Assembly: GCA_016271365.2 (NCBI GenBank)
Contig: CM057458.1
Coordinates: 203,208,501 to 203,272,500, forward strand
Reading direction: 5' to 3'
Length of the DNA stretch: 64,000 nt
Source: Neoceratodus forsteri
Lineage: Eukaryota; Chordata; Ceratodontiformes; Ceratodontidae
The position numbers and the translations under genes are program-made. Numbering within the stretch: position 1 is the first letter of the stretch; the number at the start of each line of letters is the position of its first letter. The notes below the pieces were generated by a model. The model had not been told where the DNA came from, ran no database searches, and was given only the letters and a program-made list of their open reading frames with translations. Positions 34,346 through 45,222 of this stretch are shown one piece after another.

Positions 34346-34906
34346 AGTGTGAAGTATATTCAGTGTCAACACATAACAAGCATTTGCCAATGCCAAGTGT
34401 TGCTTGCTGTCATTAGCAGTGGAAGTGCAGGAGTTAGACAGATGCAGTATAGGAATGGCAGTGAAGTATTGAACTGACCTCAACTCCATTCCCAGCCTGC
34501 AGAGATGGACAGGCATTGGGGTGTGCTTTTGGGTCATCGCCCATAACGGTCACGACATTTCACCTCGCCCTACCCTGCAGACACTTACAAGTGCCGAGGT
34601 GTGCTTTGAAGTGTTTAGGCTTTACACTCACCTCATTCCATAAGGAAATACCCTGAAATGGGTGCAGTATAGGAAAATGGGGTGAACTCTGGGTCCAAAG
34701 GGTCCAAGGTACACCTCGATGCCTGCCACTGGCTGCAGGGTGGGGGTGGAATGGCATGAGCATTACTGTCGACAATCTCACGTCACACCCCTGACTCCTG
34801 TCAGTCCCTACTGGGTAGGGTGTTATGGTCGAAAACCCTAACACCCTGGGCGTTTCTTGGTATTTTTACTCCACGTTTTCAACATGGGCTTTTTATGATC
34901 CCACCC

Positions 34907-36180
34907 CATGAACAGTGACACTATCAGTTCGTTAGCCAAAAGGTGATTTTGCACAACGACTGTGCCATTTGGTGCCACAGGTGCAAAAACACATTTTGAA
35001 CAGGATGTGAAAAATGACAGCTGTACTGTTCATGAGGAGATGTAAAAAATGGCAATGTTGAAAATCTGGAGTGAAAATATAAAAAAACTGGTGAAGTCAT
35101 GAGTATACCTAGAACTGCGCAACATACACTCGTAATTAGTTTTGGGATTTTTCACTGCAGATTTTCTACACAGGCATTTTGGGACCTTCTCTCATGAACA
35201 GTGTCACTGTGATTTTCCTAATCTATCCAGAACACTGATTTTCCACAGCGACCATGTTATTCTGTGCCGGAAGTGCAAAAACACATTTTGGCCAGGGTGT
35301 GAAAAGTGACAGCTGTACTGTCCATAAGGAGGTGTGGAAAAATGCCAATGCTGAAAATCTGGACTGAAAAGATTACCAATTTGTGAATTTACGAGGGTGC
35401 ATGGAAATTGCACAATACACGCTCATAACACAATCATTTTATGGACTTTCATCACCAAGTTTTCAGCATAGCCAGTTTAAGACATCTGCTCATGAACAGT
35501 GTTACTGTGATTTTCTTAATCTGTCCCAAAAATTGATTTCACACACCGACCATGCCACTGTGTGCTACATGTGCGCAAAACACATTTCAGGCGAGATGTG
35601 AAAAATGACAGCTATACAGTTCATAAGAAGGTGTGGTAAAATGGCAATGCTGAAAATCTGGAGTGAAAATATTAAAAATGCTTGAAGTTACAAGCGTGCG
35701 TAGGAACTGCTCAATGCACGCTCTTAAAACAGTCATTTTGAGGAATGTTTTCATCAAATTTTCAACATAGGGTTTTTGGGGACCTACCTCATTAACAGTG
35801 TCACTGTGATATTCTTAATCTGTCCTGAACATTGATTTTGCACATCCACCATGCCATTGTGCACTATGTGTGCGCAAAACACATTTCAGGCGAGATGTGA
35901 AAAATGACAGCTGTACTGTTCATAAGAAGGTGTGGTAAAATGGCAATGCTGAAAATCTGGAGTGAAAATATTAAAAATGCTCATAGTTACAAGTGTGTAA
36001 AGGAACTGCGCAATGTGCTCTCATAAAACAGTCATTTTTGGGAATTTTTCATCAGATTTTCAACAGAGGGTTTTTGGGGGCCTACCTCATGAACTATGAC
36101 AATGTCGTGTCAATAATTGGTCCCGAAAGGTGGTTCTGCGCAGTGACTATGGAATCAACTTTAGGGACCGAATGACAAAA
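34907..36180 (+). repeat. ~298-bp tandem array in R copy 1
   Basis: The phrase CATGAACAGTG or a variant starts at 34907, 35193, 35491, 35790 and 36088: spacings 286, 298, 299 and 298 bp. Each unit also repeats GACAGCTGTACTGTTCATAA, AATGCTGAAAATCTGGAGTG and TTTTCA.CA.AG..TTTTTGGG. The last unit is partial and most diverged. Confidence 0.92.
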
Positions 36181-36394
36181 TGACAGTGACTGAGTTCATG
36201 AGGTGGGGTCCCAAGAACCCCATGTTGAAAATTTGGTGAAAAAATACCTCAAAATGGCCAGGATATGCACCAAAGTTGAAAAAAAAAAAATTTATGCCAT
36301 TATACAGCTTACTGACATTTCTTCAGTTCGCGGTCGGCTTTGAAGAGTTGAGCGTGTTCCCAGTCCACCAAGATCATCGCACTGGGCTCTGGAG

Positions 36395-36491
36395 GTAAGT
36401 ATGGGGTGAGGTGGGGTGTGGAGGTGAGGTGCAGAGGGTGGGTGCGGGTTGGGAGGGCAAGAGAATCAATGATGGACTTTTTTTCTTCTAG
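36395..36491 (+). promoter_or_regulatory. Intron-like segment in R copy 1
   Basis: GGAG|GTAAGTATG (donor at 36395) matches the vertebrate donor consensus. The segment ends in TTTTTTTCTTCTAG|G (AG at 36490-36491) with a pyrimidine tract. Length 97 bp. The second R copy has the same arrangement (55357-55461, 105 bp) although the sequence between is only partly conserved. Splicing is inference. Confidence 0.45.
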
Positions 36492-36521
36492 GTCTTTTTT
36501 TTTAAAGATGACGGGATTCTT

Positions 36522-36651
36522 TGCCATGCTGGGGTGGGCTCCCAGCATGGCACCAGGCAGTTTTTTGAGGGCAGTGGCACCGATGGGGGATTGTGCACCT
36601 TCATTAGCCAAGGAGACTTTTGCCATGCTGGGGTGGGCTCCCAGCATGGCA
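36522..36651 (+). repeat. Two perfect hairpins in R copy 1
   Basis: TGCCATGCTGGG / loop GTGGGCT / CCCAGCATGGCA occurs at 36522-36552 and again at 36621-36651. Both stems are 12 bp and perfect. The second R copy has hairpins at the same place with different stems and the same loop. Confidence 0.9.
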
Positions 36652-36880
36652 GATGGAAGTTTGTTTGGGGGGACAGTGGAGCCGATGGGGGATTGGGCAC
36701 CCCCTGTCAGCCATACAGTGTGCTAGGGGGATGCATGAGCCATGGGGGCTGCAATATGCCGACAGGGATTGGGCTACCCATTGGCAAATTAACTGGGGAG
36801 GGTGTCATGCTGATAGGGGGATTGGGCACCACGTTTGCTTTTTTTTTTAATTTATTGAAATGTTTCACTAGGAAGGCACT

Positions 36881-37239
36881 CTGAACGGCAGGTGACTGCT
36901 TTCCATTGGTTTCCTGGGGACTGTGAGAGGCTGACAGAGAAGCCATCACTATGGGGACACCACACAATCAACTGTTTTGGTAGCTTGTAATGCACCAAAA
37001 CAGTGAATGCGTGGTGATGTGGCTGAATTTCTTGATGCATTGTGGCATGCTCCCTATCTGCTGAAAGCAATGTGTTTCATGCACATGCGTGCAAGCAATA
37101 CAAAACGGACTTTAGTAAGTAAAACCCAGTTTTGTACATGCAAATACATATTACATATTACAAGTGACTTTAAATTAATATTAAGCATCAATACCAAAAG
37201 GATCATAAAAGAGCATGAAAACTGCCACCCACATGCCCA
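36881..37239. other. Unassigned interval
   Basis: Between R copy 1 and the 5' monomers of LINE-Q-a. No coding or repeat signature recognised. Confidence 0.4.
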
Positions 37240-38193
37240 CATGTCCTTTCAGGCTCTCTCCTCTCAAACAAACTGCATTCTGCAGTTTGGTAAGTAGAAC
37301 AAAGAGAAGCTGCCTGACACTCACCCTCCAAGCAAGAGGACAAATCTGCCCTTTCGGGCTCTCTCCTCTCAAACAAACTGCATTCTGCGGTTTGTTAAGC
37401 AGAACAAAGAGAAGCTGCCTGACGCTTACCCTCCAAGCAAGGTATGGGTTGGAACCCTGAATTTTGGCATCTACCCCTGGAGGAATCTCACTTGCTCCTG
37501 TTTGCCAGTGTTTCTCACACTTTGTGCAGCAATCCAGAAGTCTTCTGGGAACTGCTGCCAAGAAATTAATGCTAGGACTGACCTCTGCTTGACATGTTCT
37601 TGATTTCTCACTTTAAGTAGTGTTTAGTCTGATGTAGAGATTTCTTAAGAGTTGATTTAAGTTTTGAGAGAGGTCTTAAGGTACTGTGATTTTGCTATCT
37701 GCCCTGAGTGCTGTACCCTTCTCTTAGAGCTGTAAGTCTGTGGGCTGCACCCTTGACCTCGGTGTCCTATTGAGGCTGCTGTAGTGCCCACCCCCCAAAA
37801 AAAAATTGCTTCAGAACCTCCCTGCCTGTTCTTTTTTCTTCAGCTCTGTGACCCAGTGTTAATCAGAGCTCCTTCCACAACTGTATTAAGGCTACTGCTC
37901 TCTGCTGTTGAGCATACTGCAGTGTCCTCCCCAACCCCCAACTTGCTTCATGACTTCCCTGCTTAAACTATTTTTGTTTAATTCTCAACCCCTCCCAAAC
38001 TGTTAATTTCTCTTTTGTTTTCTGAATGCCCTTCCCTCCTAGCCTGCTTTTTAATTTCGTCCTCTCATCTTATCTCACCAGGGGACAACTCTGCCCTTTT
38101 GGGCTCTCTCCTCTTCTCTCAAACAAACTGCATTCTGCAGTTTGGTAAGCAGAACAAAGAGAAGCTGCCCAACGCTCACCCTCGAAGCAAGGT
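37240..38193 (+). repeat. 5' monomers of LINE-Q-a (3 copies)
   Basis: The unit contains GGGCTCTCTCCTCTCAAACA, then AACTGCATTCTGCAGTTTGG, AGCAGAACAAAGAGAAGCTG and CCCTCCAAGCAAG. Copies have their AAACAAACT marker at 37266, 37371 and 38121. Each contains a short hairpin, CAAACTGCA/TTC/TGCAGTTTG. 650 bp of other sequence separates copies 2 and 3. Confidence 0.85.
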
Positions 38194-38304
38194 ACTGGTG
38201 CTGACTTTTCCATTAGCAGATTATATCTATTAGTCACTAGAGGGCCCAGTTATAAGCACACTTACCCAATCCAACACAATATAGTTCCTGTCTCATTTCA
38301 CTTA

Positions 38305-39260
38305 TTGTGTGGTCAGTCTATCACTATTGGTCTGTCTTTGCCCCTCCCTCTTCTACAGATTGATACTGATTTTCCCCATTTGCAGCTTATAGTCTTTTTG
38401 CCCACTAAAGGTGTTTTCCCTCAACCATTCCAAAGCTGCTCTACATCTCCTTACTCTCTACTACTCCTGGCACTCTTCCTTTACTGCTCAGCTGCTATGG
38501 GTACCTACACCCCATTACTAAGTCTGCTCTCCTTCACCCTCTTGGTACAGATCTCACACCGACTGGAGCACCTTTCCTGCACACTGGGCACCTTATCCCC
38601 AGACTACCCCACAGTGACTCGGCCCTCCCCCACCCTCGGCACACCCGTGACCCCCAACACCCCCACCCTGCCAACACCCCCACTCCCTCCGCCCTACAAG
38701 GCCTGACCTGGACCCAGCTCTCCCCTGCCATTTCCCACCCTTCACACTTTATCTATCCCATTCACCCTGATTGTAAAGTCCTCAGCTGGGTGTCGACCCA
38801 AGGGTCTCCATCGCCACCGGCCACTAACCAGAATAATTACACTGTTATTATTATTATCTGGTAATGTACACCCAAACCCAGGACCTATTGCTTCCAGCCC
38901 TTCTAAACCCTGTACTGCAACTGGCCTCTGCTTTGCATCCTTAAACATTTGCAGTCTCCTAAAGAAATCTGCTGCCCTCCAGTGCTGGGTCATTCAACAT
39001 CAACCTAACATAATTGCACTGGTAGAGACTTGGCTCTCCAAATCCACCTCTGACTCTGCTATCACTCTCCCTGGATATACCATCTACAGGGAAGACCGAG
39101 TAGGCAAACGCGGTGGTGGTTGTGCACTACTCGTACGGGACTCCCTTATAGGTCAGGCACTCCCAGCTCCTAAACTTGATTATGGAGCCCAAGCCCTCAC
39201 CTTAAAAATCACACCTGACCCCACCGAGGCCCTCTCTTCCTCACGGTCTCCTATGAACCC
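38305..39260 (+). pseudogene. LINE-Q-a ORF, N-terminal part with 2A-like motif and endonuclease start
   Basis: One reading frame, interrupted only by TGA at 38704-38706. The N-terminal 133 codons are Pro/Thr/Leu-rich (TPNTPTLPTPPLPPP). After the stop comes LLLLLSGNVHPNPGP, a 2A-like NPGP motif at 38875-38886. The endonuclease follows: SLNICSLLKKSAALQCW (Asn block), IIALVETWLSKS (Glu block), LPGYTIYREDR and GKRGGGCALLVRDSL. A frameshift near 39215-39240 moves the reading to the next frame (SYEPPRNQNQVV). In related LINEs such 2A motifs separate the N-terminal peptide during translation; activity here is untested. Confidence 0.75.
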
Positions 39261-40460
39261 CCGAGGAATCAAAACCAAGTGGTCCAGTCCCTCATTGGCT
39301 ATCTCACATCTCTCCCTCACAAAGTGAAGCAAGTCATCCTAGGTGATCTCAATGTTAACTGGCTTGGCTCCACTGCCTTCCATATAAGGGACTCCTTTGC
39401 TGCCCTGGAAATGTCCCACTTAGTCACCCAGCCCACCAGATTCAACCACTCTACTGGCACCAGCACTCTCCTAGATGTTATTATATCTAACTGCCCCTAC
39501 AAAATCTGGGATGTCACTGTCCTCCCCAACTCTCTTAGTGATCACTCCCCAGTCCTCTGTCTGTGGTCATCCTCCACTCTGAAGCCAGTGTCCCAGGCCA
39601 CTCTATGCCACCATTTATGCCCCGGCAGCCTCAGAAGATTAAAACAATACCTAGCCCAGCTAGACTGGTCCCCTATCCAACGTGCCCCTGACATTGACTC
39701 AGCTCTTGACCACTTCACAAATGCCTTCTGTAAGGCTTGTGACCTTTTCACCCCCCTCACCAGGATCCGCTCCAAAAAATGCAATGCCTCTTGGATCACC
39801 CCACCCCTCCTCCAGAGACTGAAAAACTGAGATAATCTCTGGCACATTGCTGTAGAATCTGGAAAGGTGTCTGACAGACAGGCCTACGACGTGAAACACA
39901 ATAAGTGCACTTGGGCCACTAGGCGGGCCAAGGCAGAGCACTACCAGACCACCCTCACTTCCACTTGGGGTTCAACCCGGACCTTCTGGGATAATATGAA
40001 AGAGCTAAATGGGAAGTCCCGCTCCCCCCCCCCACCATCTCACCTCTCCATCAATAGCACCCTCACCACAGATCCACTCCTCATAGCCGATTGCCTTAAC
40101 ACTGCCTTCTCTGACCTAAGCTCGGTCCTCCCCAGCAGCTTCTTTGACCCAATCCACCTCTCTCCCTCCAGTCCTGCATCACCCACCATTCTACCTGTGC
40201 ACCCTATCCCCCAAGAAGCCAGGCTGCACCTGTTAAAAGCCTTAGGCAGCAATAACCCCAGCAGTGACCCCCTCGACTCCAGGATCCTCCGTATGGTCTT
40301 GGATGAAGTCCTAGTCCCCCTGACTGACCTTCTAAACTGGTCTTTATGCCTGGGTCAGTCCTGTGCTTGGAAAACTGCTGAAATCACACCCATACATAAG
40401 AGTGGGACCGATCCACCCCAACAATTAACGGCCCATCTCCATCCTCCCCCCACTCTCTAA
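39200..40460 (+). pseudogene. LINE-Q-a endonuclease end and linker
   Basis: Frame 3: VIYRPP-equivalent SYEPPRNQ, VILGDLNVNWLG (GDFN changed to GDLN), TSTLLDVIISN and NSLSDHSPVLCLW (SDH block intact). A TGA at 39828-39830 is followed in the same frame by CTWATRRAKAEHYQ, GSTRTFWDNMKELNGK, LDSRILRMVLDEVLVPLTDL and TPIHKSGTDPPQ, the start of the RT. The frame is lost near 40420. Confidence 0.85.
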
Positions 40461-40473
40461 AGCCCTTGAAAAA

Positions 40474-41748
40474 GTGGTGTTGATCCAGCTCTCTGAATAC
40501 CTAACCAAGTATGACATTATGTGCCCAGAGCAGCACAGTTTCCACCCAGGACACAGTACAACCATGGCTCTCCTGGAATTTTCCCAACACCTGCATGCTG
40601 CTCTCGACTCTGGCAGCCTTGCAGGAGCAGTGTTCATTGACCTCTCCAAGGCCTTTGACACTGTCTGTCATCCCCTTCTACTCGATTCTCTCCACCAACT
40701 TGGCTTCTCTGGTGGTCCCATTTCCTGGTTCTCTAGCTACCTCTCTGCTAGATCCCAGCATGTCAAGATCAGCGGCTCCCTCTCCAGCATTCTTCCTGTT
40801 CGCTCCGGGGTCCCTCAGGCCTCCATCCTGGGTCCAATACTTTTTAGTCTCTACCTCAGCACCCTCCCCACCTCATGTACCAGTAAAATGCTCCTCTATG
40901 CTGATGATGCAATCCTCATTGCCTCACATCCCAATCCCACCTCCCTCCAATTATCCCTCCAGCAAGCTCACAACCAAGCCGAAAGGTGGTTTGGTGACTG
41001 CAGACTGGTCATTAACCTAAAGAAAACCAAATCAATGCTCTTCTCCCACCACCAAAATAAAGCTAAAAATACCCCCCTCTTGATTATGCCCAGCACTCTG
41101 CACCCGCTAGAACAAGTGACCATATACAAGTACCTAGGCATCACGTTCGATACTGCCCTCTCTTTCCACACCCACATTAATGCCCTGTCAGCCACCATTA
41201 ACTCTCGGATTGGCCTGCTATACCAGCACAGGGACTGCCTGCCTCAGGTTGCCCTCAGGCTGGCCATCACCTCCTCTGTCTTGTCCCTCGTGGACTATGG
41301 CTTGCCCATCTACACTGCAGCTGACAACACTGCCCTCTCCAAAATCCAACTCTCCATCAATAAGGCCTGTAGGCTTCTGACCGGTGCCCCAAGCCAAACT
41401 CAGACCTGCCTTCTCTATACTACCACCAATCTTCTCAACTTTGAGGAGCAACTGCTCTACCAGACCTGCCTTCTCACTAAGAAATCACTACTAGGACTCT
41501 TCTCCCCTCCAGGGGTCTCCACCTCCCTACAACAGCCATCTTTGTCTGTCACCACCCATAGCTCTGTTAAGGCCACTTTCAAGGGGCCCAGAACCAAGAC
41601 CTCTCTTGCCCAGAGATCCTTCCTCTACCAAGCCCCCACCTGGTTCAACTCCCTTCCTAGCTGCATCTCCAACTTGCCAAAAATTGGCTCCTTCAAAACA
41701 GCCCTTTGGAACCATATCTTTAATATCCGCTTTTGTAGGTGCAACTAA
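40474..41748 (+). pseudogene. LINE-Q-a reverse transcriptase, longest open frame in the window (424 aa)
   Basis: Uninterrupted from QLSEYLTKYDIMCPEQHSFH through FIDLSKAFDTVCHPLL (motif A), SGVPQASILGPILFSLYLST (motif B), LLYADDAILIA (motif C intact, YADD 40897-40908), LVINLKKTKSMLF (motif D), YKYLGITFDT (motif E) and the C-terminal block SLAQRSFLYQAPTWFNSLP, ending RCN and TAA. All polymerase residues I can check are present; the damage lies upstream. This part of the element looks recent. Confidence 0.92.
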
Positions 41749-42152
41749 CCCCCTGTTGTAACCTGTGGTTCACACCCGCCTTGCCCCCTAGCTCGACAAC
41801 GTCCACTGGACAGCCTCTCCCTTCCCCAGACCTACTTCTTCCCTACTAGGTCCAAACAGGGATGTAACCCGCTGTCTTCTCTGAGGATCTACTATATCCA
41901 TGAGTGTAACTCACAATTTTGTAACATTATATAACCTAAGTAACATGCAAACTACTACATTATGTAACCTAAGTGTATCTATGTTAAATGTTCCTTTTAC
42001 TGCACCTGTAATGTTATCCTCTGTTTTAATCTGCACTGTAATACCTGTCTTGATATCTTCCCCTCCCCCTCCCCCCCCCCACGACAAGGTGCCTTTGTAA
42101 ATGAGTCTCTGACTCAAAGGTTTTAAATCGGATTTGTAATGAATAAATGAAT

Positions 42153-43070
42153 AATGTAGTAAGCTGAACAGTTGACTTTCTTTGTCCAAGTCCATGTTGC
42201 CTTGATTTACTACTACAGAGGCTCAGACCGGAGAAACTCAGTTATCTATTTTCTAATTTGATTTACTGGGTATCGTGTTATATCATGTACTCTTGTGAGC
42301 TAATGCAGTTTGCCAGTGGGTTTAGTCATACAGTGTGCTAAACAAATGAAAACAAGTCTTTTACCTCCTATCCTATAATGGGCCAATCCCCCATACCATA
42401 ACTCAACTCACGAATAGATAGCTTCTCACCTATGATTATCTTAACCCCCCAGTTAAATGCCTCGTAGCTTCTTCTCATTTCCTTTCCACAGACAACAGTG
42501 CCAATCCAGGCACCCATATTTTAAATAGGTCTAAGCAAAACCTTCTACACCATAACTAAGTCCTGTACCTTAATTTAAACCTTAATATAAATAATTGTAC
42601 TCAGCACTCCCATATATACAGTCCTTGGTATTCAGTTGAAATTCTTTTTTTTTGTTAAAACCCTATATCTCCCCAGGTGGCCAGGGCTACTCTTTTGGTC
42701 ACTCCATCCCCAATCCCAATAATTTCCTTCCCTGCACCACCTTCCTTGTCCTTCCAGAATGATATTTTAATTTTGTCTCCTAGTAATCTGAAAGCACCAT
42801 CTTGAAAAGTCCTCTGCCTAACCCATTCCCAATCTTCATTGTGTAAAGCTTTTAAAATGTGGCCCCTTCTTGACCTGAATCAGTGATTTATGGGGCCAAC
42901 ATTTGTCATGCCAGGCTAGCCTTGTACTCCTTCTCACAACATGCCATCATGCTTTGCCTGTATCAGTAAATCTGAATGTATCATTGATGACATTTGGAAG
43001 ATGAATCAGTAAATCATATTTTATAAAATATACCAGGGTTGACCAGTCAGTTTTTAAGGATTTTTAGATC
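42153..43070. other. Unassigned interval
   Basis: Between LINE-Q-a and the DIRS element. Nothing recognised on either strand. Confidence 0.45.
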
Positions 43071-43122
43071 GTACTTCGAGAGGGCTCTTGCAGCAGGTAA
43101 CACTGATAGGACTAAGCTGCCA
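43071..43122 (+). repeat. Left inverted terminal repeat of the DIRS element
   Basis: Pairs with 48999-49049. The core TCTTGCAGCAGGTAACACTG is almost perfect between ends. Confidence 0.85.
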
Positions 43123-43204
43123 GGTGCTAGGACCCCATGGAAAAATTCTTGCTAGACGGCCATAGCAGGGACCGCCCCCTGACATCTGCTGGCCCCTAAC
43201 ATCA

Positions 43205-43222
43205 CCTATGGTATAAAAGGGG
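43205..43222 (+). promoter_or_regulatory. TATA box of the DIRS element
   Basis: CCTATGGTATAAAAGGGG has a consensus TATAAAA about 140 bp inside the left end. An inverted copy with TACAAAA in place of TATAAAA stands near the right end (about 49258-49275). Confidence 0.6.
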
Positions 43223-44149
43223 TGGTCCCCCAGCCTATCTTCATTTCTTTTCCTGCCATTGACCCACACACATTGGCTCCATGAACACCTTCTGCTTCAT
43301 TTGACCACCTTTTTTTGTATTTATCCACGTTTTCTTATGTTTTAACTTAAAATTAACTAATTGTTTTCTTCACAGTGATTATTGCAGGATTCTCTTCTCC
43401 ATCCTCCTCCTCCAAGTAGAGGCTTCAACAATCTGCACTGTGTGATGGCCTTTCAGCCAGCTAGCTAGGCCTAGGCCCAGTTCAAGTCTCAGAGGCCTGA
43501 CAGCATTGCTTAGATCTTCCCAGTGCCCTCAGCTCCACCACCAGCAGACCATTGAGGCTCTCCTATGGAACAGCAACTACCTGAGATGAAGAAGGAGCTT
43601 CACCAAAGACACTGAGCACCGGAAGAAGATTACAGAGAAATACCAGTTGGCTTCACCATCTTGGTCCCCAGTTATCCCAGCAACTGTTTCTGGGCTTTCC
43701 TTCCACTGGAGGTTGACCCTCCCTTCCACCATGGCCTCTGGGTCCCTGTTGGCTGAACCCCCCTCCATGCTTCCGTGGCATCTTGGGAGGAGGTTCTTAG
43801 GGGCCCAGGACTTTGTCCCCTGCCTCTCCTCCCCTGCAGCTTAGGTTCTTTGGCCTTGCAAGTTCAATGCCAGGTGGTGTGACCAGTGCATCTTTGGGTA
43901 GCAGGCCTCGACCCATTGTCCTCCTGGCCAGAGTGTCTGTACAGTCCTCCCTGACGTCAGGGGCTGACTCCTCCAGGTGACGCCCAGGACATACATTCAC
44001 CTCCCCGAGATAGTGGAGTCCTTGCCCTGCTTGGGACCCAGCTCCCCATCAGGCCTTTCCATCCTTGATGGACACAGGCTGAGCTGCCAGTCCAGTGATG
44101 GCCAGTGTCTGAGTCTCCGATGCCAGCTCCACCGGTGTAAGCTACAGAG

Positions 44150-44760
44150 TACGCCTGATGCTGCTCCACCCTCCTGGGTCACCAGCAGGGCCTAATGCCC
44201 TTTCCTTGCCAACGCCCGATGATACGATGCCCATCATTAAGCAGATGCCGGTTGGCTCCATCCATTTAGGACTGACATCGGGTTGCTGATCTACCCTCCT
44301 AAGTTGCCAGCTGGGCCTGATGCCCATTTCTAACCAACATCCTAGGATCTGACGCCCATCACTGAGTGGATGCTGGATGACTCTATATCCATTTAGGAAT
44401 GACGTCAGGTTTTCCAGATCAGCCTGATTCCCTGGTACTGACATCAGCTATGAAGATGGTGAGACTGATGCCACCTCCTCCTAAGTTACAGGCTGGGCCT
44501 GATACCTTTTTTCAGCTGATTCCCAAGGATCTGATGCTCATCACTCATCAAACACTGGTCGGTCCCATCCTTTTGGGACCAACGCCGGGTTCCCTGGACT
44601 GATTTCCTGGTACTGACATTGGCTATGGCAATGGCGCTTCGGATGCCATCCTTTTCACCTAAGTCACCGGCAGGGTTTCATGCCTGACAGGATTCGACAC
44701 CCATCACTAACCAGGTGCTGGATGGTTCCGTTCCTTTGGGACAGATGCTGAGTACCCCCG
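44150..44760 (+). repeat. Imperfect ~125-180-bp tandem repeats in the gag region
   Basis: Units recur at about 44231, 44357, 44537 and 44702, each with CCCATCA..A, then (G)ATGC.GG.TGG.TCC, CC.TTTGGGAC.GA, and a CTGATGCC/CTAAGT..C.GGC.GGG.. phrase. Divergent but clearly related. Confidence 0.7.
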
Positions 44761-44778
44761 TCCAATTTGGTTCTATGT

Positions 44779-45222
44779 GATAACGGCGAAAGCCTAAAAG
44801 CAATTGCCGTTATCGCGAAGTCAGAGTGGCAAAAACATTTTTGTTACTCTGACACCCCAGCACCCTCCACACCCCCCCTACTAAAGGATTCTCAGTTCCA
44901 GGGGGTTGCATGTTGGGGGGGTGAAAACATTAAAAAATACAAGGTTTGGGCCAGGCGCAATAAAATTGCACCAGCTCCCGGACCCGAACCCGGTCCCTCA
45001 CCCACCCCAACCACAAGCCAAACCCCGACACCATGATGCAGCTCGGCAACCCACCACAGCACCACCCCATACAGCTCCTCCATCCCCTACCAGCCCATGC
45101 TTGCCATGCTCGCCCCCCCCGTGCATTTATATAGCGACATCTTGTCACCCATTTCGCCCACCCCCATCTGGCAGCCCTACTCTTCCATCATAGTGAGGGA
45201 CCTTTAGAATGTCGCTGTTACG
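44779..45222. mobile_element. TIR-bounded insertion inside the DIRS gag region
   Basis: The left end ATAACGGCGAAAGCCTAAAAG and the reverse complement of the right end, GTAACAGCGACATTCTAAAGG, match at 16 of 21 positions. Near the left end are two hairpins: GATAACGGC...GCCGTTATC and GTCAGAGT...ACTCTGAC. The interior is C-rich and non-coding. The target duplication is not clear. Confidence 0.55.

Larger units (their letters stand above)
34355..36880 (+). repeat. R family, copy 1: unnamed ~2.5-kb composite repeat
   Basis: Homologous along its whole length to 50262-55745 once two insertions are removed there. Parts in order: four ~95-bp modules in an imperfect palindrome (about 34505-34805), a ~298-bp tandem array (34907-36180), a segment with donor and acceptor splice signals (36395-36491), and two perfect 12-bp hairpins (36522-36552, 36621-36651). 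The left boundary is set where similarity starts (AACAAGCATTTG.CAATGCC) and the right where it fades (TTATTGAAATGTTTC...GGAA.GGCAC). No terminal repeats, ORFs or target duplications found; class unknown. Confidence 0.8.
37240..42152 (+). mobile_element. LINE-Q-a: Rex1-like LINE, nearly complete
   Basis: About 4.9 kb: 5' region with three ~105-bp monomers (two tandem at 37240-37442, one at 38090-38193), one long ORF with a stop and frameshifts (38305-41748), and a 3' UTR ending GGTTTTAAATCGGATTTGT and AATGAATAAATGAATAA at 42137-42153. LINE-Q-b on the other strand (56563-59540) is the same family. Assigning the monomers to this LINE rests on the third unit lying directly upstream of the ORF. 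Confidence 0.78.

Noticed and set aside
34355..36880. R as an LTR, DIRS or Helitron
   Set aside because: No TG...CA ends, no inverted termini, no TC...CTRR ends with a terminal hairpin that I could place, and no coding domain.
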